44,045 bases of DNA from Ruminococcaceae bacterium UBA2719 (lineage in GTDB: Bacteria; Bacillota; Clostridia; Oscillospirales; Acutalibacteraceae), in the NCBI GenBank assembly GCA_002353935.1, contig DEKP01000019.1, forward strand, positions 1 through 44,045, given 5' to 3'. Position 1 is the first letter of the stretch. Each line of letters opens with the position of its first letter. Under the pieces are notes generated by a model, which made no database searches, was not told where the DNA came from, and saw only the letters and a list, made by a program, of their open reading frames with translations. Made by a program: the position numbers and the translations under genes. Positions 1 through 7,242 of the stretch are shown here, one piece after another.

Positions 1-12
1 TGGAGGAAAAAG

Positions 13-1401
13 ATGGATAAAAAGATTATAGATTTTTTTGATTCAATAAGAGGTAAAAAAATTGCGCTTATCGGGCTTGGCAGAAGCCATATGCCGCTTA
101 TAAGCTTGTTTGCAAAATACGGAGCTATAGTTTACGCTTGTGATAAACACACTAAAGAAGAGCTTGATGATACAGCTCAAAAAGCTGAAAATGCAGGTGC
201 TATACTCTCTTTGGGTGAAAATTATTTAGATGATTTAGACGTTGATATAGCGCTTCGGACTCCGGGAATGAGATACTACAGCGATGAACTTATGAAATTA
301 AGAGCAAAGGGTGTTGAAATCAGTTCCGAGATGGAATTGTTTTTTAGACTTTGTCCGTGTAAAATTATTGCTGTTACGGGATCTGATGGTAAGACTACTA
401 CTACTACGCTTATTTCTGAGATGCTGAAAAAACAGGGAAAAACCGTTCATCTGGGTGGAAATATCGGTAAGCCGCTTTTGCCTGAAATAGAAAGCGTTGC
501 TGCCGATGACTTTGCGGTAGTTGAGCTCTCAAGCTTTCAGCTGATATCTATGCGTCAAAGTCCCGATATAGCGGTAGTTACCAACTTGCAGCCCAATCAC
601 CTTGATATACATAAAGATATGCAAGAGTATATAGACGCAAAGAAAAATATAATTCTTTATCAAAATAAAACCGGCAAAGCAATATTGAATTTGGATAATG
701 AAATTTCAAACAGCTTTGAGGAATATACAAAAGCTGAGGCGCTTAAATTTTCCAGAAAAAGGGCTGTTTTGAACGGCTGTTATTTGAAAGACAATAAAAT
801 TATTTATGTAGATAATGGCAAAGAGCAGGAGATTATGCCAATATCAATTATCAAGATTCCCGGGTTACATAATGTAGAAAATTATATGGCTGCGATATGT
901 GCGGTATGGGGAATAGTTGATATTGACAATATTATTTATGTTGCCAAAAATTTTGGCGGTGTTGCTCACAGGGCGGAGTTTGTCAGAGAGTTAGACGGAG
1001 TGAAATATTATAACGACTCTATCGCTTCCAGCCCGACTCGTACAGCCAGCGGAACTTTGTCGATATATGATGATAAAATCATTTTGATTTCTGGAGGATA
1101 TGATAAGCACCTTGATTATACCGATTTGGGAGATATCATTTGTAAGCGCGTAAAAGTTTTGATACTGCTTGGCGATACATCTAAAAAAATAAAAACCGCT
1201 ACTGTAAATTCTAAATTTTACTCAGAAAAAGATTTGAAAATTTTTCAGGCGTATTCTATGGAAGAAGCGGTAAGTTTAGCTAAAGATAATGCAGTAAGCG
1301 GCGATATTGTATCGCTTTCTCCGGCAAGTGCAAGTTTTGATTTGTATAAAAACTTTGAACAGCGCGGCAATCACTTTAAAGATATTGTCTTGAATTTATG
1401 A
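13..1401 (+). CDS. murD: UDP-N-acetylmuramoylalanine--D-glutamate ligase MurD
   Basis: This cytoplasmic ligase adds D-glutamate to UDP-MurNAc-L-Ala with ATP in peptidoglycan precursor synthesis. The 462-residue length fits the family. An N-terminal Rossmann-like UDP-binding domain starts with IALIGLGRS (about residues 17-25). The Mur-ligase ATP loop TGSDGKTTTTT lies at about 122-132, followed by the central ELSSFQL and NHLDIH motifs and a C-terminal domain with the conserved NDS and SPASASFD stretches. The ATG follows TGGAGG at the very start of the window with 6-nt spacing. The stop overlaps the next ATG in an ATGA junction, so the downstream GNAT gene is translationally coupled. Upstream context is cut off by the window edge. 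Identification is by motif and is secure. Confidence 0.96.
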   Translation: MDKKIIDFFDSIRGKKIALIGLGRSHMPLISLFAKYGAIVYACDKHTKEELDDTAQKAENAGAILSLGENYLDDLDVDIALRTPGMRYYSDELMKLRAKGVEISSEMELFFRLCPCKIIAVTGSDGKTTTTTLISEMLKKQGKTVHLGGNIGKPLLPEIESVAADDFAVVELSSFQLISMRQSPDIAVVTNLQPNHLDIHKDMQEYIDAKKNIILYQNKTGKAILNLDNEISNSFEEYTKAEALKFSRKRAVLNGCYLKDNKIIYVDNGKEQEIMPISIIKIPGLHNVENYMAAICAVWGIVDIDNIIYVAKNFGGVAHRAEFVRELDGVKYYNDSIASSPTRTASGTLSIYDDKIILISGGYDKHLDYTDLGDIICKRVKVLILLGDTSKKIKTATVNSKFYSEKDLKIFQAYSMEEAVSLAKDNAVSGDIVSLSPASASFDLYKNFEQRGNHFKDIVLNL

Positions 1402-2162
1402 TAAGAAGTATAAGTGATATTGATATTAAAAATTTGAAGATAGATGCCTTTTTGGTCAGAATTTTATCATATTATGAATGTTATAACGATATAAAAAATA
1501 TGGTTGAGTTTTGGGAACAGATAGTCGAGGGAACAATTTCAGGTTTTATAGCGCGCTTTGAAGATAAATTCACGCTGTATTTAACAGATAATTCTGATTT
1601 AGAAGAAATAAGTGGTTTTTTGAAATTTCAAAATATCAGGGCTGTGACGTATAATGCAAAATATCATTTAGATTTGCACTTTGATAAAAAGATAGACGGA
1701 AAAGTACTTGTGTATCAGAATTTTGTCAATACATTAAACAGCGATAAGACTATTTGTGCAGATATAAATAATATAAAAGATTTATACGAACTTGAGCTCG
1801 GTTGCAAAAACGATTCGTTGGATATTCCAGAGTATCTGCCTTTTTTATCTGATGTTATTCATAGAAAAAAGTCAGGAAATTGCATTGTAAAGGGTATATA
1901 CATTGATGACAAATTGATATCGGGAGCGATAACAACAGCTTTTTGTAAAAAAGGAGCTGTAATCGGAGGCTTGTGCACTCACAAAGATTACAGACATCTC
2001 GGTTATGCGAGATGTCTGTTAAAAAATATTTGCGATTACATAATTGATGAAAATAAAAAAGCTTTTGTTTTCAGCAAAGAAGAAAAAAATACAGATTTTT
2101 ATATAAAATCCGGCTTTTCAATAGTAGATGATTTCCGTGAAATTTATATAAAAAATAAATAA
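1398..2162 (+). CDS. GNAT family N-acetyltransferase
   Basis: A 254-residue protein whose C-terminal third looks like a GNAT acetyltransferase. A beta strand (GAVIGGLCT, about residues 186-194) leads into an acetyl-CoA pyrophosphate loop of the R/Q-x-x-G-x-A type (YRHLGYARCLL, about 198-208). A final segment carries a Tyr (DFYIKSGF) typical of GNAT active sites. The first 120 residues have no domain I recognise, so the fold is probably a double or extended GNAT. The substrate is unknown. The start overlaps the murD stop (ATGA), which places it in the murD transcript. The link to cell-wall chemistry is inference from position only. Confidence 0.8.
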   Translation: MIRSISDIDIKNLKIDAFLVRILSYYECYNDIKNMVEFWEQIVEGTISGFIARFEDKFTLYLTDNSDLEEISGFLKFQNIRAVTYNAKYHLDLHFDKKIDGKVLVYQNFVNTLNSDKTICADINNIKDLYELELGCKNDSLDIPEYLPFLSDVIHRKKSGNCIVKGIYIDDKLISGAITTAFCKKGAVIGGLCTHKDYRHLGYARCLLKNICDYIIDENKKAFVFSKEEKNTDFYIKSGFSIVDDFREIYIKNK

Positions 2163-2175
2163 AAGGACAAACTAT

Positions 2176-3438
2176 ATGGATAATGTGTTTGATATTAATG
2201 AAGAAGTTTTAAAATTATCAGAAAAAGCACTTGATTTGTGCAAAGATAAGTTTAAAGAAATTGAAGATATATGCAGCTATAATCAGCAAAAAATGTTAAA
2301 GGCCTTTCAGGCTGCGAAGGTTTCTGAAAGTATGTTTAGCGGTACTACCGGTTACGGATATGACGATAGGGGAAGAGACGCTTTAGACAAAGTATATGCA
2401 TATGTTTTTGACGCCGAAGATGCTTTGGTAAGGCACAATTTTGTTAGCGGAACACATACTTTGACAGTTGCTCTTTTTGGTCTTCTCAGACCTAATGATG
2501 AAATGCTGTGTGTAACAGGTACGCCTTATGATACTATTCAGTCAGCTATAGGTATAAATTCAAATTACAGCGGCTCTTTGAAAGATTTTGGAATAAAATT
2601 CAGCCAAGTAGATTTAAAAGATGATGGCGAAGTTGACTATGAAGAAATAAAACGCAGAGTACATAAAGGGCTTAAAATGGTATATATTCAGCGCTCTAAA
2701 GGTTATGCTCTTCGCCGATCTTTGCTCATAGATGATATTGAAAAAATCTGTAAAACAGTAAAAAGTATATCTCCTGATACTATTATTATGCTTGACAATT
2801 GCTATGGTGAATTTGTTGAAAAGAAGCAGCCTATGTCGGTCGGCGTTGACATAATGGCAGGCTCTTTGATAAAAAATCCCGGCGGCGGAATATCGCCGAC
2901 TGGCGGATATATAGCCGGAAGAAAAGACTTGGTTGAACAGTGCGCCTTTCGTCTTACGACTCCGGGAACAGGAAAAGAAGTAGGATGTACGCTTAATATA
3001 TTGCGTGAAATGTTTTTGGGAGCTTTTAATGCGCCTCAAATTACGGCACAGGCGCTTAAAACTGCAGTTTTTGCATCAGCCTTGTTTGAACTTCTCGGTT
3101 ATGACGTAGAGCCTAAGTTTAACGCTTCAAGAGGAGATATTATTGATGTAATAAGCTTGAAATCTGCAGATGAAATGTGCGCTTTTTGTAAGGGAATTCA
3201 AGCGGGTTCTCCGATAGATTCTTTTGTTGTACCAACGCCTTCTCCGATGCCCGGATATGATAGCGATGTTATTATGGCTGCCGGAGCTTTTACGATGGGC
3301 TCGTCTATTGAGTTGTCTGCCGACGGACCGCTAAGAGAACCTTTTGCCGTATATCTCCAGGGAGGCTTTAATTTTGACTCCGCAAAAATTGGAATTATGC
3401 TTGCAGCGCAGAATCTTATGAACAAAAATGATAACTGA
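2176..3438 (+). CDS. ynbB: Methionine gamma-lyase-like PLP enzyme (YnbB / aluminium-resistance family)
   Basis: A fold-type I PLP enzyme of 420 residues in the Met_gamma_lyase (YnbB) family, historically annotated as aluminium resistance protein. Visible landmarks are the SGTHT segment (about 91-95) near the cofactor phosphate, the LDNCYGEF motif with the PLP-ring Asp at about 207, and the Schiff-base Lys in GSLIKNPGGG (about K233). The C-terminal PTPSPMPGYDSD region is characteristic of this family. The in vivo substrate is not established. The ATG is preceded by AAAGGA with suitable spacing, 13 nt after the GNAT gene. It is probably the last gene of the murD unit, since a strong hairpin terminator follows. 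Family assignment is firm, function is not. Confidence 0.88.
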   Translation: MDNVFDINEEVLKLSEKALDLCKDKFKEIEDICSYNQQKMLKAFQAAKVSESMFSGTTGYGYDDRGRDALDKVYAYVFDAEDALVRHNFVSGTHTLTVALFGLLRPNDEMLCVTGTPYDTIQSAIGINSNYSGSLKDFGIKFSQVDLKDDGEVDYEEIKRRVHKGLKMVYIQRSKGYALRRSLLIDDIEKICKTVKSISPDTIIMLDNCYGEFVEKKQPMSVGVDIMAGSLIKNPGGGISPTGGYIAGRKDLVEQCAFRLTTPGTGKEVGCTLNILREMFLGAFNAPQITAQALKTAVFASALFELLGYDVEPKFNASRGDIIDVISLKSADEMCAFCKGIQAGSPIDSFVVPTPSPMPGYDSDVIMAAGAFTMGSSIELSADGPLREPFAVYLQGGFNFDSAKIGIMLAAQNLMNKNDN

Positions 3439-3484
3439 GTTGTAAATAAGCAATATGATATAAACCGGTAAATATAAAATTAAA

Positions 3485-3529
3485 AAGCACGTTTGAGTTT
3501 TAGTTCAAACGTGCTTTAGTGTTTTTTTG
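3485..3529 (+). terminator. Bidirectional rho-independent terminator between ynbB and tadA
   Basis: The arms AAAGCACGTTTGA (3485-3497) and TCAAACGTGCTTT (3506-3518) form a perfect 13-bp stem with an 8-nt loop. A seven-T run follows at 3523-3529 after a 4-nt gap. On the opposite strand the stem is followed by a short T run (complement of the A run at 3483-3487). It can therefore end both the + strand ynbB transcript and the convergent minus-strand tadA transcript. Confidence 0.9.
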
Positions 3530-3535
3530 TAGCGG

Positions 3536-3979
3536 TCAGCGAAGACTTTTAAAAAAGTCGCTTAAAAGGGCTTTGCATTCATCTTGCATTATTCCACCTA
3601 AATATTCAATTTTGAAATTGTTTTTAAGTTCCAATATATTATCAATTGATCCGCAGCAGCCGTTATTATAATCATAAGCGCCGAAATACAGTGCATTGAG
3701 TCTTGAGTTTAATATCGCTCCCGCGCACATAGGGCAGGGTTCCAAGGTCACATACATATCGCAGTCTACAAGCCGCCAGCCGCCAAGTAGTTTGCAGGCG
3801 TTATTAATAGCTTCAATCTCTGCATGATACAGAGCGTTTTTTCCCTTTTCTCGGCGGTTTCTGCCTGTCGCAATTATTTTATTGCTTTTGACTATAACAG
3901 CGCCTACGGGAACTTCTCCGTCTAAATAAGCTTCTTTGGCTAGATTCAGCGCTTCTTTCATATAGTCTATATTCATCAT
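3536..3979 (-). CDS. tadA: tRNA-specific adenosine deaminase TadA
   Basis: This zinc enzyme deaminates A34 to inosine at the tRNA-Arg(ACG) wobble position. The deaminase signature is complete: HAE (about residues 52-54, catalytic Glu) and PCPMC (about 81-85, zinc ligands). The open frame extends 14 codons upstream, to 4021. That extension lies inside the coding end of the CPBP gene and has no family counterpart. I therefore start at the ATG at 3979-3977, which overlaps the CPBP stop as ATGA and yields about 147 residues, close to the usual length. No clear SD precedes it, so translation probably relies on coupling to the upstream gene. The start choice is inference, the identity is secure. 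Confidence 0.94.
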   Translation of the reverse strand: MMNIDYMKEALNLAKEAYLDGEVPVGAVIVKSNKIIATGRNRREKGKNALYHAEIEAINNACKLLGGWRLVDCDMYVTLEPCPMCAGAILNSRLNALYFGAYDYNNGCCGSIDNILELKNNFKIEYLGGIMQDECKALLSDFFKSLR

Positions 3980-4959
3980 GATAAAAACAAAATTAATATT
4001 GCTTCTAAAAGGCAGAAACAAGTGAATATTATTATTGCAGGAGATTTACAAAAGACAGAATTTTTTTCTTTAAAAGATATAACTCCTGTTTTATCTTTTA
4101 TATCAACGAGTTCTTTATGATTTTTAAATATTCTGTATATGAATATTAATGATAGGATACACAGTATGATGAAGGTGCCGCTGACAATAATATTTAATAT
4201 GTTTTCGGACAAATTTCCGTTTTGTTCTAATATTTGTATTGTAACACTGATAGCGTTGTTTAAAAAGTGAACAATCATAGAAGGCAACAGAGAGTTGGTG
4301 GCAACTGCTAAATATCCAAAGATCAGTCCGCCGCAAAAAGCAAATGGGATTTGAACAAAATTTGAGTGCATTAATCCGAACAACAGAGCAGAAGCTACAA
4401 TAGCAAAGGTATCGGAAAACTTTCTAAGTGAACCCAGTATTATTCCGCGGAATACAAATTCTTCCATAAAGGCAGGCAAAAGCGCAATAGATATATAATT
4501 CAAAAAAATCTCTTTTGCGTTTGTTGCTGAAATTTCCGCATTAATTGAATTTTCGATACCTATTCCTTTGAGTACGCTTGTTAACATATCTGAAGCATAA
4601 TTGGAAACTAACGATAACGTCAATCCGATGACCACGAGCATACAAAGCAAAGAAAATTTTATCTTTTTGAAAGGAAAGCACCGATTGAAATCAACTTTTT
4701 TTATTATACAATACAAGATTCCCGGAAGCACAAAGGTAATGGAATATATTGCTGCGTTCATAAGAGATTCGAATAAGCTGTTTAATGATTCGTTTTTATT
4801 TGTGGTTGTTTCGAAAAAAATTAACACACCTAATATAAGTGAAATAGTAAATTCTACTGTAAAGCTAATCAAAAGAAAAAGCCCCAGGCTATTTGAAGTT
4901 TTTCTTAAATCGCGCTTGAACATATACGATTGGTATGATTCATTAATATTATAATTCAC
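3976..4959 (-). CDS. CPBP family intramembrane glutamic endopeptidase
   Basis: A 327-residue polytopic membrane protein of the CPBP (CAAX protease and bacteriocin-processing) family. The diagnostic motifs are present: EEFVFRG (about E166, E167, R171), a His in FGLMHSN (about H198) and HFLNN (about H231). About eight hydrophobic segments are visible, the last very near the C terminus (FLLEAILILFLS-type). Family members cleave membrane-associated substrates, and the substrate here is unknown. The start is a GTG with GAGGAG at 4969-4974 and 9-nt spacing. The ATG one base upstream runs straight into a stop and is ruled out. The stop overlaps tadA, forming a two-gene minus-strand unit divergent from infC. 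Confidence 0.88.
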   Translation of the reverse strand: MNYNINESYQSYMFKRDLRKTSNSLGLFLLISFTVEFTISLILGVLIFFETTTNKNESLNSLFESLMNAAIYSITFVLPGILYCIIKKVDFNRCFPFKKIKFSLLCMLVVIGLTLSLVSNYASDMLTSVLKGIGIENSINAEISATNAKEIFLNYISIALLPAFMEEFVFRGIILGSLRKFSDTFAIVASALLFGLMHSNFVQIPFAFCGGLIFGYLAVATNSLLPSMIVHFLNNAISVTIQILEQNGNLSENILNIIVSGTFIILCILSLIFIYRIFKNHKELVDIKDKTGVISFKEKNSVFCKSPAIIIFTCFCLLEAILILFLS

Positions 4960-5076
4960 ATCAAATAACTCCTCAGAGATTAAATTAATTTAATGCAATA
5001 AGCACGTATTGAATTATACGGTATTGCTTTATGTTGTTTTAGTATATAATATTACAAAATTTTATAAAAATAATTC

Positions 5077-5105
5077 TTGACAAACAATATAAATAATATT
5101 ATAAT
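5077..5105 (+). promoter_or_regulatory. Consensus sigma-A promoter for infC-rpmI-rplT
   Basis: TTGACA at 5077-5082 and TATAAT at 5100-5105 match both consensus hexamers exactly, with a 17-bp spacer. Transcription is predicted to begin around 5112, giving a leader of roughly 145 nt before the infC start. Experimental support is absent. Confidence 0.85.
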
Positions 5106-5111
5106 ATTTCC

Positions 5112-5257
5112 TGACAATAAAGAAAAGCGATAGAGCTTTCACCTATGGGGTGTCGTCTGCATGGGTCAATACTTTTAAGTTGTTTACTTTAGTATTGTTA
5201 GCGGGCGGTGTTTTCTGTCCGCTTTTGTTTTTGTAAAAAACTTTGGAGGTGCTACTC
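5112..5257 (+). promoter_or_regulatory. Structured 5' leader of infC-rpmI-rplT with attenuator (L20-leader-like)
   Basis: The predicted leader has three hairpins. A small stem pairs AAAGC (5124-5128) with GCTTT (5135-5139). A 7-bp perfect stem pairs CAATACT (5167-5173) with AGTATTG (5191-5197). A terminator-like stem pairs AGCGGG (5200-5205) with TCCGCT (5218-5223, one G-T pair) and is followed by TTTTGTTTTT. In Bacillus the same operon is controlled by L20 binding a leader that switches between terminator and antiterminator. By analogy this leader is a candidate for L20 or IF3 feedback. The structure is visible, but the ligand and any resemblance to the Bacillus RNA are inferred. Confidence 0.6.
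5200..5232 (+). terminator. Attenuator terminator upstream of infC
   Basis: The stem AGCGGG (5200-5205)/TCCGCT (5218-5223), with a 12-nt loop, is followed by a T-rich tract (5223-5232, one G interruption). It lies between a consensus promoter and the infC SD, so it must be at least partly read through. This fits an attenuator rather than an end-of-operon terminator. Confidence 0.6.
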
Positions 5258-5776
5258 ATTAGCATTAAAGAACTGCAGATTAACGAAGAAATTCAAGACA
5301 AAGAGTTGCGTGTTATAGGTCAAGACGGAAGCCAGCTTGGAATTATGTCGGCATCATCAGCTCAAAAAATCGCGAATGACAGTAATCTTGATTTAGTAAA
5401 GATTGCTCCTCAGGCAAAGCCGCCTGTATGTAAGATCATGGACTATGGCAAGTATCGCTTTGAGCAAGCGAAAAGAGAAAAAGAAGCCAGAAAAAATCAA
5501 CATACTATTGATGTTAAAGAAATTAAGCTTTCTTTAAATATTGATACTCATGATTTTAATACTAAGGTGAAAAATGCATTTAAATTTTTTGCACACGGGG
5601 ACAAGGTTAAGGTTTCTATCAGATTTCGAGGCAGAGAGATGGGTCACTCTGAGTATGGCTATGACACTATGAAAAGGTTTTCTGATGCGTGCGCCGAAGT
5701 TTCCACTATTGAGAAGCCGGCAAAGCTTGAAGGTAGAAATATGCTGATGTTTCTTGCGCCAAAGTCTGTAAAGTAA
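5258..5776 (+). CDS. infC: Translation initiation factor IF-3
   Basis: IF-3 binds the 30S subunit, blocks 50S joining and checks start-codon pairing. Both domains are present: the N-terminal domain (LRVIGQDGSQLGIM, KPPVCKIMDYGKYRFEQ) and the C-terminal domain (EIKLSLNIDTHDFNTK, KVSIRFRGREMGH). The strong SD GGAGGT sits at 5245-5250. The frame contains no ATG, GTG or TTG at proper distance after it. A TTG at 5243 overlaps the SD itself and cannot be used. The first codon 7 nt after the SD is ATT (5258), giving M-SIKELQINEEI and 172 residues, matching IF-3 length. ATT starts are known for infC, where IF-3 discriminates against them to regulate itself. The product is certain and the start is well supported. 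Confidence 0.95.
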   Translation: MSIKELQINEEIQDKELRVIGQDGSQLGIMSASSAQKIANDSNLDLVKIAPQAKPPVCKIMDYGKYRFEQAKREKEARKNQHTIDVKEIKLSLNIDTHDFNTKVKNAFKFFAHGDKVKVSIRFRGREMGHSEYGYDTMKRFSDACAEVSTIEKPAKLEGRNMLMFLAPKSVK

Positions 5777-5795
5777 TCAAAGGAGGATTTTTAAT

Positions 5796-5993
5796 ATGCC
5801 TAAAATTAAAACACACAGCGGAGCTAAAAAACGCTTTAAAATTTCTAAAAACGGTAAGGTTATCCGCGCACATGCTTTTAAAAGCCACATTTTGAACAAA
5901 AAGACAACTAAGCGTAAAAGAGGTTTGAGACAAACCACTGTTGCAGACAAAACAAATGTAGCACAGGTAAAACGCTTGATTCCTTACAAGTAA
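5796..5993 (+). CDS. rpmI: Large ribosomal subunit protein bL35
   Basis: A 65-residue, strongly basic protein with the L35 start (MPKIKTHSGAKKRFK) and full-length core. AAAGGAGG precedes the ATG, which lies 19 nt after infC. It is the middle gene of the infC-rpmI-rplT operon and is expected to share the leader control. Confidence 0.97.
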   Translation: MPKIKTHSGAKKRFKISKNGKVIRAHAFKSHILNKKTTKRKRGLRQTTVADKTNVAQVKRLIPYK

Positions 5994-6042
5994 TCTACAA
6001 CAATTTTCGACGATTTATTATAAAAACGGAGGTAAGATATAA

Positions 6043-6393
6043 ATGGCTCGTATAAAAGGCGCGATGATGACTCGCAAAAGAAGAAAAAAGACTTTAAAAC
6101 TTGCAAAAGGTTACTATGGTGCTAAGAGCAAGCACTTTAAAATGGCTAAACAGGCCGTTATGAAATCCGGCAATTATGCATATATTGGTCGCAAACAGAA
6201 AAAGAGAGATTTCCGCAAACTGTGGATTACCCGTATTTCTGCTGCTTGCAAGGCTAACGGAACAAATTATTCCACTTTCATGAACAGCCTGAAAAAAGCA
6301 GAAATCGCTCTAAACCGCAAGATGCTTGCCGAAATCGCTGTTTCTGATCCTAAAGCTTTTTCAAGCCTTGTAGAACAGGTTAAAAACGTATAA
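6043..6393 (+). CDS. rplT: Large ribosomal subunit protein bL20
   Basis: A 116-residue L20 with the highly basic N-terminal extension (TRKRRKKTLKLAKGYYGAKS) and a globular C-terminal half (GRKQKKRDFRKLWITRI). L20 is needed early in 50S assembly, and in Bacillus it is the autorepressor of this operon. A GGAGG-type SD lies just upstream. A terminator begins 13 nt after the stop, closing the operon. Confidence 0.97.
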   Translation: MARIKGAMMTRKRRKKTLKLAKGYYGAKSKHFKMAKQAVMKSGNYAYIGRKQKKRDFRKLWITRISAACKANGTNYSTFMNSLKKAEIALNRKMLAEIAVSDPKAFSSLVEQVKNV

Positions 6394-6405
6394 AAATCTA
6401 GAACT

Positions 6406-6438
6406 GCGTTTGGGTAGATGCCCAAACGCTTTTAATTT
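6406..6438 (+). terminator. Rho-independent terminator after rplT
   Basis: GCGTTTGGG (6406-6414) pairs perfectly with CCCAAACGC (6421-6429) around a 6-nt loop, followed by TTTTAATTT. The methyltransferase gene starts just 12 nt beyond this tract, so that gene needs read-through or a promoter of its own, which I could not identify. Confidence 0.85.
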
Positions 6439-6450
6439 AGGGCTGAATTT

Positions 6451-7242
6451 ATGGAAATAATTAAAAGTAAAGATAATAAAACAATAAAACATATATCTAA
6501 ACTTATTGCTGACTCAAGATACAGAAAACTTAATAAAGAATTTGCAGTTGAAGGTAAACGCCTGTGTAAAGACGCTTTGATTTCAAACCGCGAAATTGTG
6601 ACCGCTTTGGTTACCGATGATTTTTGCAGCAATATAAATAACAAGGATTTTATGGATTTGATTTCTAAAGAGCCTTGCAAAAAATACATTGTGGATAATA
6701 GAATATTTAGTACATTGAGCGATACCAAAACACCACAAGGAGTGCTTTTTGTATTAAAAACACTTGACAAAAATAACGACTTTGATAAAATTATAAAACA
6801 TGGGAAAGTATTGGCGCTTGAAAATATTCAAGATCCGTCAAACCTTGGTACTATTCTGAGAACTGCCGAGGCTTTTTGTATTGATTTAGTGGTGATGAGC
6901 AAAAATTGCTGCGATATTTATTCGCCAAAGGTAGTAAGAGGAAGTATGGGCGCAGTGTTTAGACAAAAAGTTTATATTGCTGATGATTTTGTCGAATTTA
7001 TCAAAGAGTATAATAAAATCGGACAGTCTTATGCTGCTGTGCTTGACGATGAATCTATAAAATTAGGGGAATGTGAATTTTTGGATTCTTGTATGGCGGT
7101 AGTAGGAAATGAAGGTAACGGCTTGACAAAAGAGACTATACAGGTTTGTACAAATAAACTTTATATTCCTATGTCGGGCAAAGCCGAATCCTTAAACGCT
7201 TCGGTAGCGGCAAGTTTAATTATGTGGGAAATGATAAAATGA
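6451..7242 (+). CDS. TrmH/SpoU family RNA 2'-O-ribose methyltransferase
   Basis: A SPOUT-fold, SAM-dependent RNA methyltransferase of 263 residues. Motif 1 NLGTILRTAEAF lies at about 131-142, motif 2 VVGNEGNGL at about 217-225 and motif 3 SLNASVAAS at about 247-255. The N-terminal ~100 residues form an L30e-like substrate-binding domain of the RlmB/TsnR type. Which rRNA or tRNA nucleotide is modified cannot be read from the sequence. Position after infC-rpmI-rplT is common in Firmicutes, where this protein is usually labelled only as an RNA methyltransferase. Its end overlaps the dprA ATG (ATGA). Confidence 0.9.
   Translation: MEIIKSKDNKTIKHISKLIADSRYRKLNKEFAVEGKRLCKDALISNREIVTALVTDDFCSNINNKDFMDLISKEPCKKYIVDNRIFSTLSDTKTPQGVLFVLKTLDKNNDFDKIIKHGKVLALENIQDPSNLGTILRTAEAFCIDLVVMSKNCCDIYSPKVVRGSMGAVFRQKVYIADDFVEFIKEYNKIGQSYAAVLDDESIKLGECEFLDSCMAVVGNEGNGLTKETIQVCTNKLYIPMSGKAESLNASVAASLIMWEMIK

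Noticed and set aside
3980..4021. A 14-residue N-terminal extension of TadA
   Set aside because: It lies within the CPBP coding end, has no SD and no counterpart in the family. The ATGA overlap start at 3979 explains the gene better.
4601..4954. A 117-codon + strand open frame opposite the CPBP gene
   Set aside because: It is fully antisense to a clear membrane protease with conserved motifs, has no SD and shows no recognisable protein pattern.
5013..5018. TATAAT on the minus strand as a promoter for the CPBP-tadA pair
   Set aside because: No -35-like hexamer sits at 16-18 bp upstream and there is no extended -10. The region is so AT-rich that chance matches are expected.
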